Source of the DNA: Candidatus Delongbacteria bacterium
GTDB lineage: Bacteria > Bacteroidota > Bacteroidia > Bacteroidales > ML635J-15
Length of the DNA stretch: 14,718 nucleotides
Direction of reading: 5' to 3'
NCBI GenBank assembly: GCA_027858215.1
Contig: JAQIDD010000298.1
Span: 1-14,718 of the forward strand
Part shown: positions 7,228 to 14,233 of the stretch, in pieces
How the letters are laid out: each line of letters starts with the position of its first letter
Numbering within the stretch: the first letter of the stretch is position 1
Program-made: the position numbers and the translations under genes
The notes under the pieces: generated by a model
Seen by the model: only the letters and a program-made list of their open reading frames with translations
Database searches by the model: none
Told to the model about the DNA's origin: nothing

Positions 7228-7260
7228 TTTGTAAAGATTGCATTTACTTTACTATATTTG
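7228..7260 (+). promoter_or_regulatory. Promoter of rplY
   Basis: TTTG at 7228-7231 and TATATTTG at 7253-7260 (followed by C) are separated by 21 nt, so both the -33 and -7 elements of a Bacteroidetes housekeeping promoter are present. Transcription should start near 7264, leaving a leader of about 60 nt before the L25 ATG. This is the best-formed promoter in the window and shows that translation of L25 does not begin further upstream. Confidence 0.7.
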
Positions 7261-7262
7261 CA

Positions 7263-7289
7263 CCCCAATTTGTGAACCGTGCGATGGGG
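7263..7289 (+). promoter_or_regulatory. Possible leader stem in the L25 mRNA
   Basis: CCCCA at 7263-7267 can pair with TGGGG at 7285-7289 around a 17-nt loop, at the very 5' end of the predicted transcript. Leaders of ribosomal protein genes often bind their own product, so feedback control is conceivable. The stem is only 5 bp and no known leader family is recognised. Confidence 0.3.
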
Positions 7290-7324
7290 ACGTAAAAATC
7301 CAGGTAGCACTAAAACACTGTATT

Positions 7325-8038
7325 ATGAAAACACTGACAATAAAAGGAAGCATCAGAGAAGAACTTGGTAAAGCAGCTACCAAAAGACTGAGAAAGCAGG
7401 GAGAAGTGCCTTGTGTATTGTATGGCGGTGAAAATGTTGTTCATTTTCATGCTCCGTTAAATGATTTCAGGCACCTGCTATACACACCAAATGTATATTT
7501 TGTTGACCTCGAACTAGGTGACAACACATACCAGGCCATCATGAAAGACTCCCAGTTTCATCCCGTTACTGATACAGTTATCCATCTTGATTTTTTTGAA
7601 ATAAAAGAAGGCAAAGCCATGGATATGAAAATTCCGGTACATTTATGTGGTTTGGCCGAAGGTGTCAAAGAAGGTGGCGTCCTGAAACAGGATTACCGTT
7701 ATCTAAAGGTACGGGCACTTCCAAAAGACATGCCTGAAACCATTGAAATTGATATCTCTCCTCTGACAATTGGGGATAGCGTGAAAGTAGGAGATCTGGA
7801 AATTGAAAATGCCAGCATTCATGAAAAAGAAAACGTTTCAGTTGTTGGTATAGTGGCTGTTCGTGGTATTGCAGAAATCGAAGCCGAAGCTGCCGCTGCT
7901 GCTGAAGCTGCTGAAGAAGAAGAAGAAGGTGAAGCTGAAGAAGGCGAAGAAGGCGAAGAAGGGGCTGAAGAAGCAGCTAAAGAAGGGGAAGAAGCCTCAA
8001 AAGATGAAGGGGAAAAAGAAGAAAAATCCAAAGAATAG
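7325..8038 (+). CDS. rplY: 50S ribosomal protein L25/Ctc with acidic C-terminal tail
   Basis: A 237-residue L25 of the long Ctc type, binding 5S rRNA in the large subunit. The N-terminal L25 domain (MKTLTIKGSIREELGKAATK to about residue 95) has the typical RKQGEVPCVLYGG and HPVTD..IHLDFFEI segments. A beta-domain follows to about residue 185, with VHLCGLAEGVKEGGVL. The last 50 or so residues are almost only Glu, Ala, Gly and Lys, a disordered acidic tail common in Bacteroidetes L25. The frame extends upstream to 7238, but that stretch contains the promoter and has no family similarity, so ATG 7325 is taken as the start. pth follows after 38 nt and is probably co-transcribed, a widespread pairing. 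Confidence 0.96.
   Translation: MKTLTIKGSIREELGKAATKRLRKQGEVPCVLYGGENVVHFHAPLNDFRHLLYTPNVYFVDLELGDNTYQAIMKDSQFHPVTDTVIHLDFFEIKEGKAMDMKIPVHLCGLAEGVKEGGVLKQDYRYLKVRALPKDMPETIEIDISPLTIGDSVKVGDLEIENASIHEKENVSVVGIVAVRGIAEIEAEAAAAAEAAEEEEEGEAEEGEEGEEGAEEAAKEGEEASKDEGEKEEKSKE
7879..8031 (+). repeat. Low-complexity GAA/GCT-rich tract in rplY
   Basis: This part of the L25 gene is a purine-rich run of imperfect GAAGAAGGC and GCTGAAGAA units coding for Glu, Ala and Gly. The units are irregular in length. It is a coding low-complexity tail, and the repeats could vary in number between strains by slippage in multiples of three. Confidence 0.6.
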
Positions 8039-8076
8039 GTTTCCCCCCAACATTCTGAACCTAATAATTTCTTATC

Positions 8077-8640
8077 GTGAAATACCTTATCGTTGGTCTT
8101 GGTAACCCCGGGCCTGAGTACGAAAACACAAGACATAACATTGGATATATGGTGTTGGATGCTTTGGCAAATGCATCCAATGCCGTTTTTAGCGATAAAC
8201 GGTACGGTTTCAGAACAGAAATAAAACATAAATCCAGAAAATTAGTGCTGGTAAAGCCTACCACGTTTATGAATATAAGTGGGAATGCTGTAAGGTATTG
8301 GTTGAATAAAGAAAAACTGGATACAGACCGCCTGATGGTAATCCTGGATGACATTGCGCTTGATTTCGGAAAAATCAGAATACGTTCCAAGGGAGGTGAT
8401 TCCGGACACAATGGCCTAAGCCATATCATTGATGTATTAGGTACAAATCAGTTCCCCCGCATGAGGGTAGGCATTGGAAAAGATTTTCCACCCGGCAGAC
8501 AAACTGATTACGTGCTCGGCAATATGACAGCAGAAGAAGTGAAAATCTTTAAGGAAAAAAAAGACACTTATATTGAAGCCATTCAGACATTTACGGTGTT
8601 GGGCGTTGAAAGAACCATGAATTTTTATAACAATAAATAA
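8077..8640 (+). CDS. pth: Peptidyl-tRNA hydrolase
   Basis: A complete 187-residue bacterial Pth, which cleaves peptidyl-tRNA released from stalled ribosomes and recycles the tRNA. Diagnostic residues are all present: Asn10 in GLGNPGPEYENTRHNIG, catalytic His20, Asn66 in KPTTFMNISG, Asp91 in VILDDIALDFGKIRIR, and Asn112 in GGDSGHNGL. The start is GTG at 8077, giving MKYLIVGLGN exactly at the conserved N-terminus. The gene lies 38 nt after rplY and likely shares its promoter. A palindrome with a T-rich tail follows immediately, so the rplY-pth transcript probably ends there. Confidence 0.97.
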   Translation: MKYLIVGLGNPGPEYENTRHNIGYMVLDALANASNAVFSDKRYGFRTEIKHKSRKLVLVKPTTFMNISGNAVRYWLNKEKLDTDRLMVILDDIALDFGKIRIRSKGGDSGHNGLSHIIDVLGTNQFPRMRVGIGKDFPPGRQTDYVLGNMTAEEVKIFKEKKDTYIEAIQTFTVLGVERTMNFYNNK

Positions 8641-8642
8641 CC

Positions 8643-8667
8643 AATGCTCCGGAGCATTTTGTATTTT
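8643..8667 (+). terminator. Palindromic terminator after pth
   Basis: AATGCTCCGGAGCATT is a perfect 16-bp palindrome starting 2 nt after the pth stop codon. It can fold as AATGCT, a CCGG loop and AGCATT, followed by TTGTATTTT. The T-rich tail and position suit an intrinsic terminator, though the stem is short. It lies in the 46-nt gap before psd. Confidence 0.55.
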
Positions 8668-8686
8668 CGGCATAAACTAAAGCCTT

Positions 8687-9463
8687 GTGCGTTCATTTTT
8701 TCAAATATTACCCTGCCGTATTGTTGGTTTTTTTGCGTTTCTGCGATTGCCACAATGGCTGCTCAAACCTATTATCAAAGCGTATACCCGGATTTATCAT
8801 GTGTCTGTACATTTGTTTGACATGAACGTACAGAATTACCGATGTTTCAATGATTTTTTTACCCGTAAATTTAAATCCGGCGTCAGGACATTTTCCGGGA
8901 CTTTAGCTTCCCCGGTTGATGGGACATTGTATGCCAGTGGACCTATAAACCACCAAACGCTGCTTCAAATTAAATCGCAACCAGTCACTGTGCCTGATTT
9001 ATTGACACATTCGGACAAAACCATAAATAGTTACTGCAGTTTTTACCTGGCTCCGGGCGATTATCACCGTGTACATGCACCCTCTGATATAACAATACAT
9101 TCGGTAACATACGTTCCGGGGGCTTTTTATTCTGTATCCCCGCGAATTGCAAGCAAAAAACCAATATTCCTGAAAAATGAACGGGTGATAATTCACGCAA
9201 CATCTTCATCAGGGCCTGTTTATCTGGTAATGATAGCTGCTCTTAATGTTGGAAACATCAGCCTGAAAGTTTTGAATGATAACACTTTTTCACATAAGCA
9301 AAAGACAAGCATCACGGATAATTTCCCCGGCCAGGTAAATTATAAACAGGGAGATGAAATCGGGAAATTCAATTTTGGCAGCGCTGTTGTATTGCTTGCT
9401 TCTGAGAAAGTTGAAGAAAATAAAACACTCAGGAAGATACAACTGGGGGCACCCTTGCTTTAG
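8687..9463 (+). CDS. psd: Phosphatidylserine decarboxylase proenzyme
   Basis: A 258-residue pyruvoyl-dependent decarboxylase that makes phosphatidylethanolamine from phosphatidylserine at the membrane. It aligns by eye with the E. coli enzyme over its whole length: an amphipathic N-terminus (FFQILPCRIVGFFAFLRLP), NDFFTRKFKSGVR, SPVDG with Asp78, YLAPGDYHRVHAP with His127 and His130, VPGAFYSV, and RKIQLGAPLL at the end. The self-cleavage motif, LGST in E. coli, is FGSA here, so processing should occur between Gly231 and Ser232, Ser232 becoming the pyruvoyl group. The start is GTG 8687; an in-frame TAA lies 9 nt before it, so no longer start exists. No phosphatidylserine synthase gene is nearby. 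It sits 46 nt after pth, across a likely terminator. Confidence 0.94.
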   Translation: MRSFFQILPCRIVGFFAFLRLPQWLLKPIIKAYTRIYHVSVHLFDMNVQNYRCFNDFFTRKFKSGVRTFSGTLASPVDGTLYASGPINHQTLLQIKSQPVTVPDLLTHSDKTINSYCSFYLAPGDYHRVHAPSDITIHSVTYVPGAFYSVSPRIASKKPIFLKNERVIIHATSSSGPVYLVMIAALNVGNISLKVLNDNTFSHKQKTSITDNFPGQVNYKQGDEIGKFNFGSAVVLLASEKVEENKTLRKIQLGAPLL

Positions 9464-9633
9464 ACAGAGGCACGGTCAGTACGGAGGCATGGCTAATGAA
9501 AATCACAATTACATACCAATAACCATCCCTCTAACGACGCATGAAGGTAAAAGCAATGACCAAAACATACCTGTTACGATGTTTGGAGTTTCACCCCCGT
9601 GTGCATCAGGTTCACCAGGCACTCACAGCTTAT
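9464..9633. other. Convergent intergenic gap, psd to C69 peptidase
   Basis: This 170-nt gap lies between two genes pointing at each other. I find no strong hairpin with a T-tract on either strand, no RNA gene and no -7 box. A near-repeat, GAGGCACGG and GAGGCATGG, occurs at its left end without a clear meaning. Nothing else is supported. Confidence 0.5.
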
Positions 9634-11109
9634 TTACTCTTCTTTTACAGGATGATTTTTCATCATCTTTTTCATAAACATACTGTTCCTCTTCAGCAGC
9701 TCCTCTGTAAAATCTAAAAGCATGGTGTTGGCTTTTTCAGGGCTTTGCTTGTGCATGTTGTGGAAATTGGTTTCAATGTCTTCAACACGGTCAAACAGCA
9801 CCTTTTGTTGTTTGTGTTTGTACTCGTTAATGTCATCAATCACCATAGCATAGTGTTTGTCAGTAAAACCGGAATATTTGATATAATCAGTAAAAAAATG
9901 ATTTCCGCTTAACTGTATAAGCTTGCCTGCAACCAAATGATTTTTCAATGCCTTATCTGCGTCATGCAAACGGGTAGATGACGGGAAATTTTCCAGCCCG
10001 GTGAATAGTGGAAAAAACGGCTGTGTACATGGACGTCTGAATGCAATCCATACCAAGGTACCCATCGCCCCGGGGATATCTTCTTTGAATTCAACCACCA
10101 TGCTGTACTGATTGTGGCCGGCACAAATAGTCTGAATCGTATTTTTATGCGGGTGACGATTTCGATATTCGTTGCTTGCGTCAAATTCGGTTCCTTCATA
10201 ATGATTCGCCATGATGTTCATCAAACCCCTAACCGTTAGCTTTTCAGCTGGTTTTACTGAAAACGGCAACGGTTTGTCCATGGGATAATTTTTCCCGGTA
10301 ATCATGTTTAATCCCTGCCATTTCCTGGTAATGTTTCCGTGATGCGCCAAGCTTTCAGGTTTGCCATAGGCTTTTCTGAAGTTGAATGTTTCATCTTTAT
10401 CAGGGTTATACCATCCTTTTTGGGCAGCATATTTGACAATATCTTCAGACCCCATGAAGTTTTCCTTGTCTTCAAGGTGAATTTCTGTCATGGTGTAATA
10501 ATTCGGGACCACAACCACTTCATCATCAGGCACACGTTGTGCAACACAGTGTTTACCATTTACCACAGCAAGCACCCACGCTTCATCTTTATCAGCAATG
10601 CAATATGTTCTCCCGGATGCATCATACCCATTTTTTTCAATAAGTTTGCAACCAATTTCCACAGCTTCTTTTGCAGACCCGGCATATTCGGCTAACATAC
10701 GCTTGAACATAAAGCTGATTCCGCCACACGTTAATTCGGGATGGTCTTCTTTGGAAGGACAAGCATTGGAAACAACAACAACGCCGTTATCATTGACATA
10801 AGAACCTGCAAAATCCTGACCGGGCATTTCTATCCACAAAAAACCGTGTTTGTTTTTGCCTGACATCTGAATTGCTTCACCTTGCTTTGTATGATACTTT
10901 TGTGTGTCCGCAGGCTTGACTTTCAACAGATTTATTATGTTTTTTCCAAAATCATCCTCGTTGTGAGCGAGCATAACATTACCGCTGGCAGTAGCATCTT
11001 TACCGGCAATCACCGTAAAACAATTAAATGAATTTATGCCTTGTGACTGCGCAAACACCAACACCCCATACAGGCTGATAACAAACAGAAAAATCAGTTT
11101 TTTCATCAT
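9634..11109 (-). CDS. Secreted dipeptidase, peptidase family C69
   Basis: A 491-residue exported Ntn-hydrolase. Residues 1-21 are a signal peptide (MMKKLIFLF to VFAQ). Nine residues later comes Cys30, followed by FTVIAGKDATASGN and HNEDD; this is the C69 pattern, in which Cys becomes the N-terminal nucleophile. A CGGIS segment, GRTYCIADKDEAWVL, and the late LVWIAFRRPCTQPFFPLFTG block also fit the family. C69 enzymes such as PepD cleave dipeptides, so breakdown of periplasmic or extracellular peptides is inferred. Removal of residues 22-29, by autocatalysis or another protease, would be needed to expose Cys30. Two ATGs in tandem (11109 and 11106) are equally possible starts. The gene is 38 nt downstream of murB and probably co-transcribed. 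Confidence 0.9.
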   Translation of the reverse strand: MMKKLIFLFVISLYGVLVFAQSQGINSFNCFTVIAGKDATASGNVMLAHNEDDFGKNIINLLKVKPADTQKYHTKQGEAIQMSGKNKHGFLWIEMPGQDFAGSYVNDNGVVVVSNACPSKEDHPELTCGGISFMFKRMLAEYAGSAKEAVEIGCKLIEKNGYDASGRTYCIADKDEAWVLAVVNGKHCVAQRVPDDEVVVVPNYYTMTEIHLEDKENFMGSEDIVKYAAQKGWYNPDKDETFNFRKAYGKPESLAHHGNITRKWQGLNMITGKNYPMDKPLPFSVKPAEKLTVRGLMNIMANHYEGTEFDASNEYRNRHPHKNTIQTICAGHNQYSMVVEFKEDIPGAMGTLVWIAFRRPCTQPFFPLFTGLENFPSSTRLHDADKALKNHLVAGKLIQLSGNHFFTDYIKYSGFTDKHYAMVIDDINEYKHKQQKVLFDRVEDIETNFHNMHKQSPEKANTMLLDFTEELLKRNSMFMKKMMKNHPVKEE

Positions 11110-11147
11110 CTCAATATATGTAAATTTAACAGGACACCCTTCTGTTT

Positions 11148-12149
11148 TTATACCAACCGCACTTCCATTTCCAGTTCAATGCCGAATTTAAAAAGTATGT
11201 CTTTCCTGATCTGCTCAGCGAGTGACATGATATCACGAGGTTTCGCCATGCCATAATTCACAAGCACCAGGGCCTGTTTGGGATGAACACCGGCATCACC
11301 CACACGGTATGCTTTCCACCTGGCATTATCAATCATCCAGGCAGCAGAAATTTTCATCATGTCATTGCCTGCAGGATATGCTTTTATCTCAGGATACTGG
11401 CTTTTAAGAAAATCGTATTGCGCTTTTTGGACAATGGGATTTTTAAAAAAACTACCGGCATTTCCTATTACATCAGGATCCGGCAGCTTTTGTTCCCTGA
11501 TCTCAATGACAGCATCGCGTATAGCCTGTTGCGTGATTTCCGTTCCCTTTAGTTGTTCTTCTAACTGTCCGTATGAAATGTTAAAATCCGGTTGTTTATT
11601 TAACCTTAACTGCATATGGGAAATAAACACCTTTCCTCTGAGTTCATGTTTAAATATGGAGTCCCTGTAATCAAAACGACAAGCTTCAGCAGGAATTTCA
11701 AAATCTGCTCCTGTATCAAGATAGATGCCTTTCACCACGGTGATGTAATCTTTCACCTCCACCCCGTAGGCGCCTATGTTTTGAATCGGGGCAGCTCCAA
11801 CCTGGCCGGGGATAAGCGATAAATTCTCCAAGCCGCAATACCCTTTTTCTACAGTCCATGCCACAAACTCATCCCAATCATACCCGGCACTGACTTCCAG
11901 CACAATGTATGCTTCATTTTCCTCAATAACTTCGATTTCCTTTCCCACCGGATGCAGCACAAGGCCATGAAAATTATCTCTGAAAAACACATTGGAACCA
12001 CCTCCCAGTATAAACAGATTATCAGTGTCAAACTCTCTGTTAATTATGGCATTTTTCAGATAAGCGGGGTCTTTAAGAGTTTCAAAATACCGTGTTTTGA
12101 CATTAAAATGAAAACTATTGTAATCTTTCAGTGAAAAATCCGTTTGCAT
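11148..12149 (-). CDS. murB: UDP-N-acetylenolpyruvoylglucosamine reductase (MurB)
   Basis: A 333-residue FAD enzyme, of the E. coli type by length. It reduces the enolpyruvyl group of UDP-GlcNAc-enolpyruvate with NADPH to give UDP-MurNAc, the second committed step of peptidoglycan synthesis in the cytoplasm. Motifs are ILGGGSNVFF at 47-56 and IPGQVGAAPIQNIGAYG at 113-129 (FAD binding), Tyr161-Arg162 (YRDSIFK), NAGSFFKNP at 230-238 with the proton donor Ser233, and a C-terminal LEMEVRLV containing the expected glutamate. The frame reaches 12191, but those extra 14 residues are hydrophobic, lack family similarity and contain the -7 box, so ATG 12149 (MQTDFSLKDYNSF) is chosen. It leads the C69 dipeptidase gene. 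Confidence 0.97.
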   Translation of the reverse strand: MQTDFSLKDYNSFHFNVKTRYFETLKDPAYLKNAIINREFDTDNLFILGGGSNVFFRDNFHGLVLHPVGKEIEVIEENEAYIVLEVSAGYDWDEFVAWTVEKGYCGLENLSLIPGQVGAAPIQNIGAYGVEVKDYITVVKGIYLDTGADFEIPAEACRFDYRDSIFKHELRGKVFISHMQLRLNKQPDFNISYGQLEEQLKGTEITQQAIRDAVIEIREQKLPDPDVIGNAGSFFKNPIVQKAQYDFLKSQYPEIKAYPAGNDMMKISAAWMIDNARWKAYRVGDAGVHPKQALVLVNYGMAKPRDIMSLAEQIRKDILFKFGIELEMEVRLV

Positions 12150-12170
12150 AAAGTAATTCGTTATTTTTAA

Positions 12171-12178
12171 CAAAAGTA
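12171..12178 (-). promoter_or_regulatory. -7 promoter box of murB
   Basis: On the minus strand this is TACTTTTG, identical to the hslR box. It ends 22 nt before the chosen murB ATG. No good -33 element is seen upstream. It rules against the longer murB reading frame. Confidence 0.55.
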
Positions 12179-12235
12179 GCAAATTATACATTGTTTTATT
12201 TTATTTATTTTGGAAATTTGTTAAAAAATCACCTG

Positions 12236-13333
12236 GTGAAAAAGATATACATAACAGTAACCAATGATTTGCAAGCCGATCAGCGCATGCACAAAACAGC
12301 TCTCACCCTGAGTGAACATGGTTATGATGTATATCTCCTGGGACGGATTTTACCTGAATCACATCACATTTCCAGGCCTTACCAAACAAAGCGTTTAAAA
12401 TTCATGTTCAACCGGGGATGCTTATTCTACGCCGCTTACAACATCCGGTTGTTTTCCTTTCTTTTGTTTCATTCATGGGATATTGTGCTCTCATGCGACA
12501 TGGACAGTTTGCCGGCAGGTTTTCTGGCATCAAGATTACGCAGGAAACATGTGGTATTCGACAGCCATGAGTTGTTTTCAGAAGTGCCGGAAATACAACA
12601 CAAACCGCTTGTCAAATCCGTGTGGAGATGGTTCGAAAAGCTGCTTATCCCCCGTGTTAAACATGTGTTTACCGTCTCAGAACACATTGCAGCCTATTAT
12701 CACCAGCACTATGGAACAAGGGCTGTTGTGATACGCAATCTTCCATTTAAAACACCTGCGGCACATTGCAAAGCTCCGGTAAAACCTTCACATCCGTTTG
12801 TTTTGTATCAGGGCGCACTAAACACCGGGAGGGGCATCGTAAAACTGATGGATGCCATGCAATATGCGTCTGATCTTTCTTTGGTAATTGCAGGAAGCGG
12901 CCCCCTGGAAAAGCATTTGCATACAAAAAAGGCAAATCTCAACTATAAAGACCGGATATACCTTCCTGGCAGGCTGAGTTTTAATGAGCTTTCAGCGTTG
13001 ACATCACAGGCCTGGCTGGGAGTAAGCCTTGAAGAAGATAAGGGATTGAATTACAGGTTCGCTCTGCCCAACAAACTTTTTGATTATATAAAAGCTGGCG
13101 TGCCAGTGCTGGTAAGTGATCTTCCGGAAATGAAGCGTTTTGTTGAAATGACACAAACAGGCTGGTGGATATCCCCTGATGCAGATGCCAGGACGCTGGC
13201 AAAAAAAATCATTAATGTGTGGAATGACACAGAAGCATACCGTCAGACTAGTGAAAACACAAAAGCAGCCATTGAAAAATACAACTGGGAGAAAGAATCA
13301 CTCAAACAGCTTGAGGTCTTCAGATCCATCTGA
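12236..13333 (+). CDS. Glycosyltransferase, GT4-like (GT-B fold)
   Basis: A 365-residue glycosyltransferase with two Rossmann-like halves. The N-terminal half begins KKIYITVTNDLQADQRMHKTA, then GYDVYLLGR, and contains VVFDSHELFSEVPE and VFTVSEHIAAYY. The C-terminal half has FVLYQGALNTGRGI, LVIAGSGP, the donor-binding LPNKLFDYIKAGVPVLVSDLPEM, and helical ends. This is typical of GT4 enzymes adding sugars to lipopolysaccharide, capsule or glycolipid; the donor and acceptor cannot be told. No signal peptide is present. GTG 12236 is taken as the start because it gives the usual MKKIYI N-terminus; the only other option is a TTG at 12191. The 3' end overlaps that of the convergent ftsE by 36 nt. 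No other polysaccharide gene is in the window. Confidence 0.9.
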   Translation: MKKIYITVTNDLQADQRMHKTALTLSEHGYDVYLLGRILPESHHISRPYQTKRLKFMFNRGCLFYAAYNIRLFSFLLFHSWDIVLSCDMDSLPAGFLASRLRRKHVVFDSHELFSEVPEIQHKPLVKSVWRWFEKLLIPRVKHVFTVSEHIAAYYHQHYGTRAVVIRNLPFKTPAAHCKAPVKPSHPFVLYQGALNTGRGIVKLMDAMQYASDLSLVIAGSGPLEKHLHTKKANLNYKDRIYLPGRLSFNELSALTSQAWLGVSLEEDKGLNYRFALPNKLFDYIKAGVPVLVSDLPEMKRFVEMTQTGWWISPDADARTLAKKIINVWNDTEAYRQTSENTKAAIEKYNWEKESLKQLEVFRSI

Positions 13334-14053
13334 AAATTTACCAAAATTGATTTGTGAAATTTCCGTGCCTTCGCCTGACACTTTGCCATCTTCAATGACG
13401 AGGGTCGGTTCCTGGTAGTCCTTTATCAAACTGTAATTATGGGTTACCATCAGCACAGCACGCCCTGTATCCCGGATTTTACGTAATATGTCAATGATCT
13501 GACCACCGGATTCCGGATCCAGGTTACCAGTTGGCTCATCAGCAAAAATAATTTCAGGATCATTAAGCAATGCACGGGCAATGACAACACGTTGTTGTTC
13601 CCCTCCGGAAAGGCTTAACGGCATTTTATCTTTTTTATCAACCATATCAACTTTGGCAAGTACGGTATCAATTTTCCTGTTCATATCGCGTTTGTTATTC
13701 CATCCGGTTGCTTTCAACACAAACAATAAATTTTTATACACCGTTCGGTCAATCAAAAGCTGGAAATCCTGAAACACAATACCAAGTTTTCGTCTTAATT
13801 GAGGAATCTGGCTATTTTTAAATTTCAATAAATCAAAACCTGCTACTTGTGACTCTCCGGCTTCTACAGGAATATCGGCATAAAGTGCTTTGAGCAATGA
13901 TGTTTTGCCGCTGCCTACTTTACCAATCAGGTAATAAAAATCACCGTTCTTAATCTCAAGATTGACATCGGTGAGAATGGTATTATCGCCCTGCTTTATT
14001 TCGGCATGAACCAGCCTTACAATGTTTTTTGGTGAATTGTCATGTACTTCCAT
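13298..14053 (-). CDS. ftsE: Cell-division ABC ATPase FtsE
   Basis: A 251-residue ABC ATPase with Walker A GKVGSGKT at 44-51, Q-loop Gln95 (VFQDFQLL), signature LSGGEQQR at 148-155, Walker B EIIFADEP at 167-174 with Glu173, and His205 in THN. The combination YLIGKVGSGKTSLLK, LRRKLGIVFQDFQLL.DRTVY and FVLKATGW is what I recall of Bacteroidetes FtsE, which with the membrane protein FtsX controls peptidoglycan hydrolases at the septum. No ftsX lies beside it here, so FtsX must be elsewhere. The frame extends to a TTG at 14080, but that codon overlaps the -7 box, so ATG 14053 is chosen. LolD-type lipoprotein export ATPases are the main alternative. Its last 36 nt are antisense to the glycosyltransferase gene. 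Confidence 0.88.
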   Translation of the reverse strand: MEVHDNSPKNIVRLVHAEIKQGDNTILTDVNLEIKNGDFYYLIGKVGSGKTSLLKALYADIPVEAGESQVAGFDLLKFKNSQIPQLRRKLGIVFQDFQLLIDRTVYKNLLFVLKATGWNNKRDMNRKIDTVLAKVDMVDKKDKMPLSLSGGEQQRVVIARALLNDPEIIFADEPTGNLDPESGGQIIDILRKIRDTGRAVLMVTHNYSLIKDYQEPTLVIEDGKVSGEGTEISQINFGKFSDGSEDLKLFE

Positions 14054-14063
14054 GCAATAACAT

Positions 14064-14090
14064 TTTAATGATACATGCAAATTTAATGAT
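14064..14090. repeat. Direct repeat around the ftsE promoter
   Basis: TTTAATGAT occurs at 14064-14072 and again at 14082-14090, 18 nt apart. The second copy overlaps four bases of the ftsE -7 box and the first lies downstream of it. Two in-phase 9-mers on nearly the same DNA face could be a repressor site, or chance in AT-rich DNA. Confidence 0.35.
14078..14085 (-). promoter_or_regulatory. -7 promoter box of ftsE
   Basis: On the minus strand this is TAAATTTG followed by C, the same octamer as the prs box, ending 25 nt before ATG 14053. No clear -33 element is seen. Confidence 0.55.
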
Positions 14091-14233
14091 TATTATGGCA
14101 TGCATTGCGAATGTACACCCAGTAGAAATAAACAACCCATTGTTAATTAAAACCTTTTAGAAGGTCTGGAACGAAAATATTTTATCTATACTTTTATAAT
14201 TTATTTGGAGTTATTATATAAAAGAGAGTAACT

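Noticed and set aside
7238..7324. Upstream extension of the L25 frame by 29 codons.
   Set aside because: It contains the -7 box and lacks L25 similarity; the family N-terminus begins at 7325.
7819..8229. A 136-codon minus-strand frame, rich in Ser and Ala, opposite the L25 tail and pth start.
   Set aside because: It is the mirror of the GAA/GCT-rich L25 coding repeats and crosses into pth; no family similarity and no promoter.
9354..9677. A plus-strand frame crossing the psd end and the convergent gap.
   Set aside because: Out of frame with psd, covers the end of the C69 gene on the other strand, and has no recognisable sequence.
12150..12191. Upstream extension of the murB frame by 14 codons.
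   Set aside because: It contains the TACTTTTG box and codes for a hydrophobic stretch absent from MurB proteins.
14054..14080. TTG start extending ftsE by 9 codons.
   Set aside because: The codon overlaps the -7 box, so it could not be within the mRNA from that promoter.
14131..14165. Two small inverted repeats, AACAA/TTGTT and ACCTT/AAGGT, in the ftsE-TPR gap.
   Set aside because: Stems of 5 bp in AT-rich DNA without a T-tract; expected by chance.
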